Positions 43,627 to 46,335 of a stretch of DNA of 46,335 bases are shown here, piece by piece. Within the stretch, counting starts at the first letter, position 1; each line of letters starts with the position of its first letter. Origin of the DNA: an uncultured Clostridia bacterium (lineage in GTDB: Bacteria; Bacillota; Clostridia; TANB77; CAG-508); assembly GCA_947630545.1 (NCBI GenBank), contig CANRHX010000012.1, forward strand, positions 1 to 46,335. The letters are read 5' to 3'. Below the pieces are notes generated by a model, which saw only the letters and a program-made list of their open reading frames with translations, did not search any database and was not told the origin of the DNA. Position numbers and translations under genes: made by a program.

Positions 43627-44826
43627 ATGAATATTAATGAGAATTTTCTAAAATTAGAAGATAGTTATCTATTTTCAACAATAGCCAAAAAGGTAGCAGA
43701 GTTTCAAAAAAATAATCCAGAAAAAAAAGTAATAAAATTAGGAATTGGAGATGTAACAAAACCAATTGTACCAGCAGTATTAGAGGCTATGCACAAGGCA
43801 GTTGATGAAATAGGTACGCCAGAAGGATTTAGAGGTTATGGACCAGAGCAAGGATATGATTTTATAAGAAACGCAATAGTAGAAAACGATTATAAAAACT
43901 TAAACATTGATGCAGATGAAATATTTGTATCAGATGGGGCAAAATGTGATACAGGAAACATAGTTGATATAATGGGAATCGAAAATAAAATAGCAATAAC
44001 AGACCCAGTATATCCAGTATATGTAGATACAAACATAATGGCAGGAAGAAAAGAAAAAATTGTATATTTACCAGTTTTAGAAAAAAACAATTTTGTACCT
44101 GAATTACCAAAAGAAAAAGTAGATGTTATATATCTATGTTTTCCGAATAATCCTACAGGAACAGGAATTTCAAAGCAAGATTTAAAGAAATTTGTTGATT
44201 ATGCAAAAGAAAATAAAGCAATTATTCTTTATGATGCTGCATACGAAGCATTTATAACAGAAAATACCATACCACATAGCATATATGAAATCGAAGGAGC
44301 AAAAGAAGTTGCTATAGAATTTAAAAGCTTTTCAAAAACAGCAGGATTTACAGGAGTTAGATGTGCATATACAGTAGTTCCTAAAACAGTATTTGGATAT
44401 ACAAAGCAAGGAGAAAAAGTTCAATTAAACAAATTATGGAATAGAAGAACAACCACAAAATTTAATGGAGTATCTTATATAATACAAAGAGCTGCAGAAG
44501 CTACTTATACAGAACAAGGTAAAAAACAAATAAAAGAGAATATACAGTATTATTTAGATAATGCAAAAATTATAAAAGAAGGATTAAAAGAGGCAGGCTT
44601 TACAGTATATGGCGGAGTAAATTCACCATACGTTTGGCTAAAAACTCCGAATAATATGACATCTTGGGAATTTTTTGATAAATTATTAGAAGAAGCAAAT
44701 GTAGTTGGAACCCCAGGTAGTGGATTTGGTACTTGTGGAGAAGGATTCTTTAGATTAACTGCATTTGGTACCAAAGAAAACTCTGTAGAAGCAATTGAAA
44801 GAATAAAAAAAGCAAAACTCATATAA
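43627..44826 (+). CDS. dapL: LL-diaminopimelate aminotransferase
   Basis: The 399-residue PLP enzyme starts at ATG 43627, eight bases after AAGGAG (a GTG at 43618 is too close). It opens [20 protein letters not shown], as DapL does. Family motifs are [41 protein letters not shown] and the PLP-lysine in [18 protein letters not shown]. The C-terminal [21 protein letters not shown] is typical. It makes LL-DAP from tetrahydrodipicolinate in one step, for lysine and peptidoglycan. It is monocistronic with a terminator. Confidence 0.95.
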   Translation: MNINENFLKLEDSYLFSTIAKKVAEFQKNNPEKKVIKLGIGDVTKPIVPAVLEAMHKAVDEIGTPEGFRGYGPEQGYDFIRNAIVENDYKNLNIDADEIFVSDGAKCDTGNIVDIMGIENKIAITDPVYPVYVDTNIMAGRKEKIVYLPVLEKNNFVPELPKEKVDVIYLCFPNNPTGTGISKQDLKKFVDYAKENKAIILYDAAYEAFITENTIPHSIYEIEGAKEVAIEFKSFSKTAGFTGVRCAYTVVPKTVFGYTKQGEKVQLNKLWNRRTTTKFNGVSYIIQRAAEATYTEQGKKQIKENIQYYLDNAKIIKEGLKEAGFTVYGGVNSPYVWLKTPNNMTSWEFFDKLLEEANVVGTPGSGFGTCGEGFFRLTAFGTKENSVEAIERIKKAKLI

Positions 44827-44827
44827 A

Positions 44828-44873
44828 AAATATCCACACAATGCCGAACAACGGAAAAGTGTGGATTTTTTTC
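44828..44873 (+). terminator. Terminator after dapL
   Basis: ATCCACAC pairs with GTGTGGAT, followed by TTTTTTT. Confidence 0.8.
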
Positions 44874-44884
44874 ATTAGATCCGC

Positions 44885-45016
44885 TTATGTGCGGATTCTA
44901 TGTTGGAATTGAGCCTTAGATTGTGCTACAGAAATATTTCTGCGCAACATATCACGGACTTTAGTTCCCTTATCCTGTTTGCGAACTGTTGTCCGCCAGG
45001 ATCTTTTTGCTGCCAT
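44885..45016 (-). CDS. Small basic protein, possibly foreign
   Basis: This 43-residue ORF reads MAAKRSWRTTVRKQDKGTKV, RDMLRRNISVAQSKAQFQHR and ends IRT. GGGAGG lies eight bases upstream of the ATG. The composition is GC-richer than the neighbours and Arg uses CGC, CGT and CGG. CGG at codon 8 is in frame and needs no shift, although skipping C would also give a shorter ORF. No family recognised; a hairpin (GATCCGC/GCGGATT) lies after it. Confidence 0.45.
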   Translation of the reverse strand: MAAKRSWRTTVRKQDKGTKVRDMLRRNISVAQSKAQFQHRIRT

Positions 45017-45089
45017 TAGGGAGCCTCCCTTCAACTAGACTAATACTTATTATAGAGTAATATATTAATATTGTCAAGAGATTTAAAGC

Positions 45090-45118
45090 TTGAAATTTAC
45101 AATTAAATAGTGTATTAT
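45090..45118 (+). promoter_or_regulatory. Sigma-A promoter of prfB
   Basis: TTGAAA at 45090-45095 and TATTAT at 45113-45118 are 17 bases apart. Confidence 0.65.
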
Positions 45119-45146
45119 ATAAAAAAGAAAAGGGAGTGAGAAGTAT

Positions 45147-46242
45147 ATGATAGAACTAGAAGAAAATATGAAAACAATAAAATCAGCAAAAGTAAAATTA
45201 CAAGAATTAGGTGATTCACTTTGACATTAAAAGACTGCAACAAGAACTACAAGACTTAGAAAATCAAACTATGCAAGAAGGTTTTTGGACAACAAATTCA
45301 AACAAAGATGAAATATTAAATAAAATAAAAATCAATAAAAAAACTTGTACATCATATACTGAATTAAAAAATGAACTAGATAATATAGAAGAATTATCTG
45401 AATTAGTAATGCAAGAATTTGATGAAGAAATAAAAAAAGAAATATTAAAAAACACAAAAAAAATAGTTAAAGATATAGAAAAGTTAGAATTGCAAAAAAT
45501 GTTATCTGGAAAATTCGATAAAAACAATGCAATACTAACAATACATCCTGGAGCAGGGGGAACAGAATCTCAAGATTGGGCAGAGATGCTATACAGAATG
45601 TATACAAGATGGGCAGAAAAAAACTCATATGAAGTTAAAGAAATAGATTATTTAGAAGGTGAAGAAGCAGGACTTAAAAGTGTAACATTTGAAGTAATTG
45701 GTCCAAATGCATATGGATATTTAAAAAGTGAAATGGGAGTACATAGATTAGTAAGAATATCTCCATTTGATAGTGGTGGAAGAAGACATACATCATTTGC
45801 ATCTGTAGAAGTATTGCCAGAAATAACAGATGATATAGACATTAAGATAAATTCAGATGACTTACGTGTAGACACGTATAGAGCATCAGGTGCAGGAGGG
45901 CAACATATAAACAAAACATCATCAGCAGTAAGAATAACACATATTCCAACCAATATAGTAGTAGCATGCCAATCTGAACGTTCACAAATTCAAAATAGAG
46001 AAACTGCAATGAAAATGCTAAAATCAAAATTATTGGATTTAAAAGAAAAAGAACAAAAAGATAAAATAGAAGACTTAAAAGGTGTACAAATGGATATTGC
46101 TTGGGGAAGTCAAATAAGGTCATACGTTTTTTGCCCATATACAATGGTAAAAGACCATAGAACAAACTATGAAGTCGGAAATGTGCAAGCGGTTATGGAT
46201 GGAGAAATAGATGGATTTATAGAAAGTTATTTAAAACAATAG
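45147..46242 (+). CDS. prfB: Peptide chain release factor 2 (programmed +1 frameshift)
   Basis: The corrected protein has 364 residues. The zero frame reads 25 codons from ATG 45147 to LGDSL and stops at TGA 45222. The +1 frame continues with DIKRLQQELQDLENQTMQEG. The release factor motifs are SPF in RISPFDSGGRRHTSF and GGQ in RASGAGGQHINKTSSAVRI. RF2 ends translation at TGA and TAA. Its own TGA is the classical autoregulatory frameshift CTT-TGA-C, with a Shine-Dalgarno-like AGGTGA just upstream. This is a known mechanism and not a CGG event. Confidence 0.97.
45219..45224 (+). promoter_or_regulatory. prfB programmed frameshift CTT-TGA
   Basis: CTT slips to TTT at the in-frame TGA followed by C. 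AGGTGA four bases upstream acts as the stimulatory Shine-Dalgarno. Confidence 0.92.
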
Positions 46243-46335
46243 TGTGTCATCGGTTCCAGGTTTTGTGTCATTGGTTCCGGGTTTGGTTGACACATTTTGT
46301 GCCATTGGTGCCAGGTTTGCCCAGACGCCATGCAT
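46243..46335 (+). repeat. Intergenic repeats after prfB, three copies (one diverged)
   Basis: Copies of the TGTGTCA...TGACACA unit lie at 46243-46263 (5' part only), 46264-46294 (complete) and 46298-46335 (diverged core GGTGCCAGGTTT, running to the window end). Same family as at 17633, 18072 and 29666. Confidence 0.8.

Noticed and set aside
45147..45224. RF2 as another CGG-type frameshift
   Set aside because: There is no CGG. It is the known CTT-TGA programmed shift.

Overview
The window is AT-rich DNA of an endospore-forming Clostridia-type Bacillota, probably an uncultured gut lineage. It carries the spoIIAA-spoIIAB-sigF operon, spoIID, a spoIIQ-like gene, yabP-yabQ-divIC, a threonyl T-box leader and dapL. 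Codon use is dominated by A- and T-ending codons and Arg is almost always AGA.

Layout. (1) 1 to about 17.55 kb is the right-hand part of a siphovirus-type prophage. It runs capsid, head-tail connectors, tail tube, tail chaperones, a two-gene moron, tape measure, Dit, Tal/baseplate, fibre, holin-like protein, C39/SH3 endolysin and small regulatory genes with an XRE repressor. It ends at the 3' end of a tRNA-Thr gene, the probable attachment site; the left end and integrase lie outside. (2) 17.6-21.3 kb: T-box-controlled thrS, then ychF. (3) 21.4-23.0 kb: a small LPDTG surface protein, a convergent sortase and an unknown 95-residue gene. (4) 23.2-31.2 kb: valS, then a sporulation block (spoIIA operon, spoIID, spoIIQ-like), a 94-bp-arm inverted repeat, and yabP-yabQ-divIC. 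(5) 31.3-38.1 kb: mutL, an IMP dehydrogenase gene, a DUF1980-like membrane protein and secA. (6) 38.2-42.3 kb: mobile and defence debris (integrase, RhuM-like, nuclease and BRO fragments) around an intact HAD and an HD phosphohydrolase. (7) 42.3-46.3 kb: a SleB-like wall hydrolase, dapL, a small basic ORF and prfB with its classical +1 frameshift.

Main observation. Ten genes of prophage and host appear broken by a frameshift, and every break has the same form: an in-frame CGG at which skipping the C restores the family reading frame and yields a glycine (NNN-C-GGN). There are eleven such sites in ten genes on both strands: gp6-like connector, tape measure, Dit, Tal (twice counted as two sites), endolysin, YchF, SigF (two sites), SpoIID and sortase. 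I found no in-frame CGG read as ordinary Arg in any other native-looking gene. The only two ordinary CGG codons are in two ORFs whose composition looks foreign. All corrected lengths are whole codons and match the families. This suggests +1 recoding at CGG, possibly a tRNA-Gly reading CGGN, unless it is an unusual sequencing artefact. Three other frameshift signals of known kinds also occur: capsid CCC-TAG (+1), tail chaperone TTTTTTC (-1) and prfB CTT-TGA (+1).

Other points of interest are a moron promoter with tandem Spo0A-like boxes at 10-bp spacing, a phage operator palindrome present twice around the XRE gene, and a family of about 31-bp TGTGTCA-bounded intergenic repeats that brackets the thrS T-box and forms the tips of the large hairpin.
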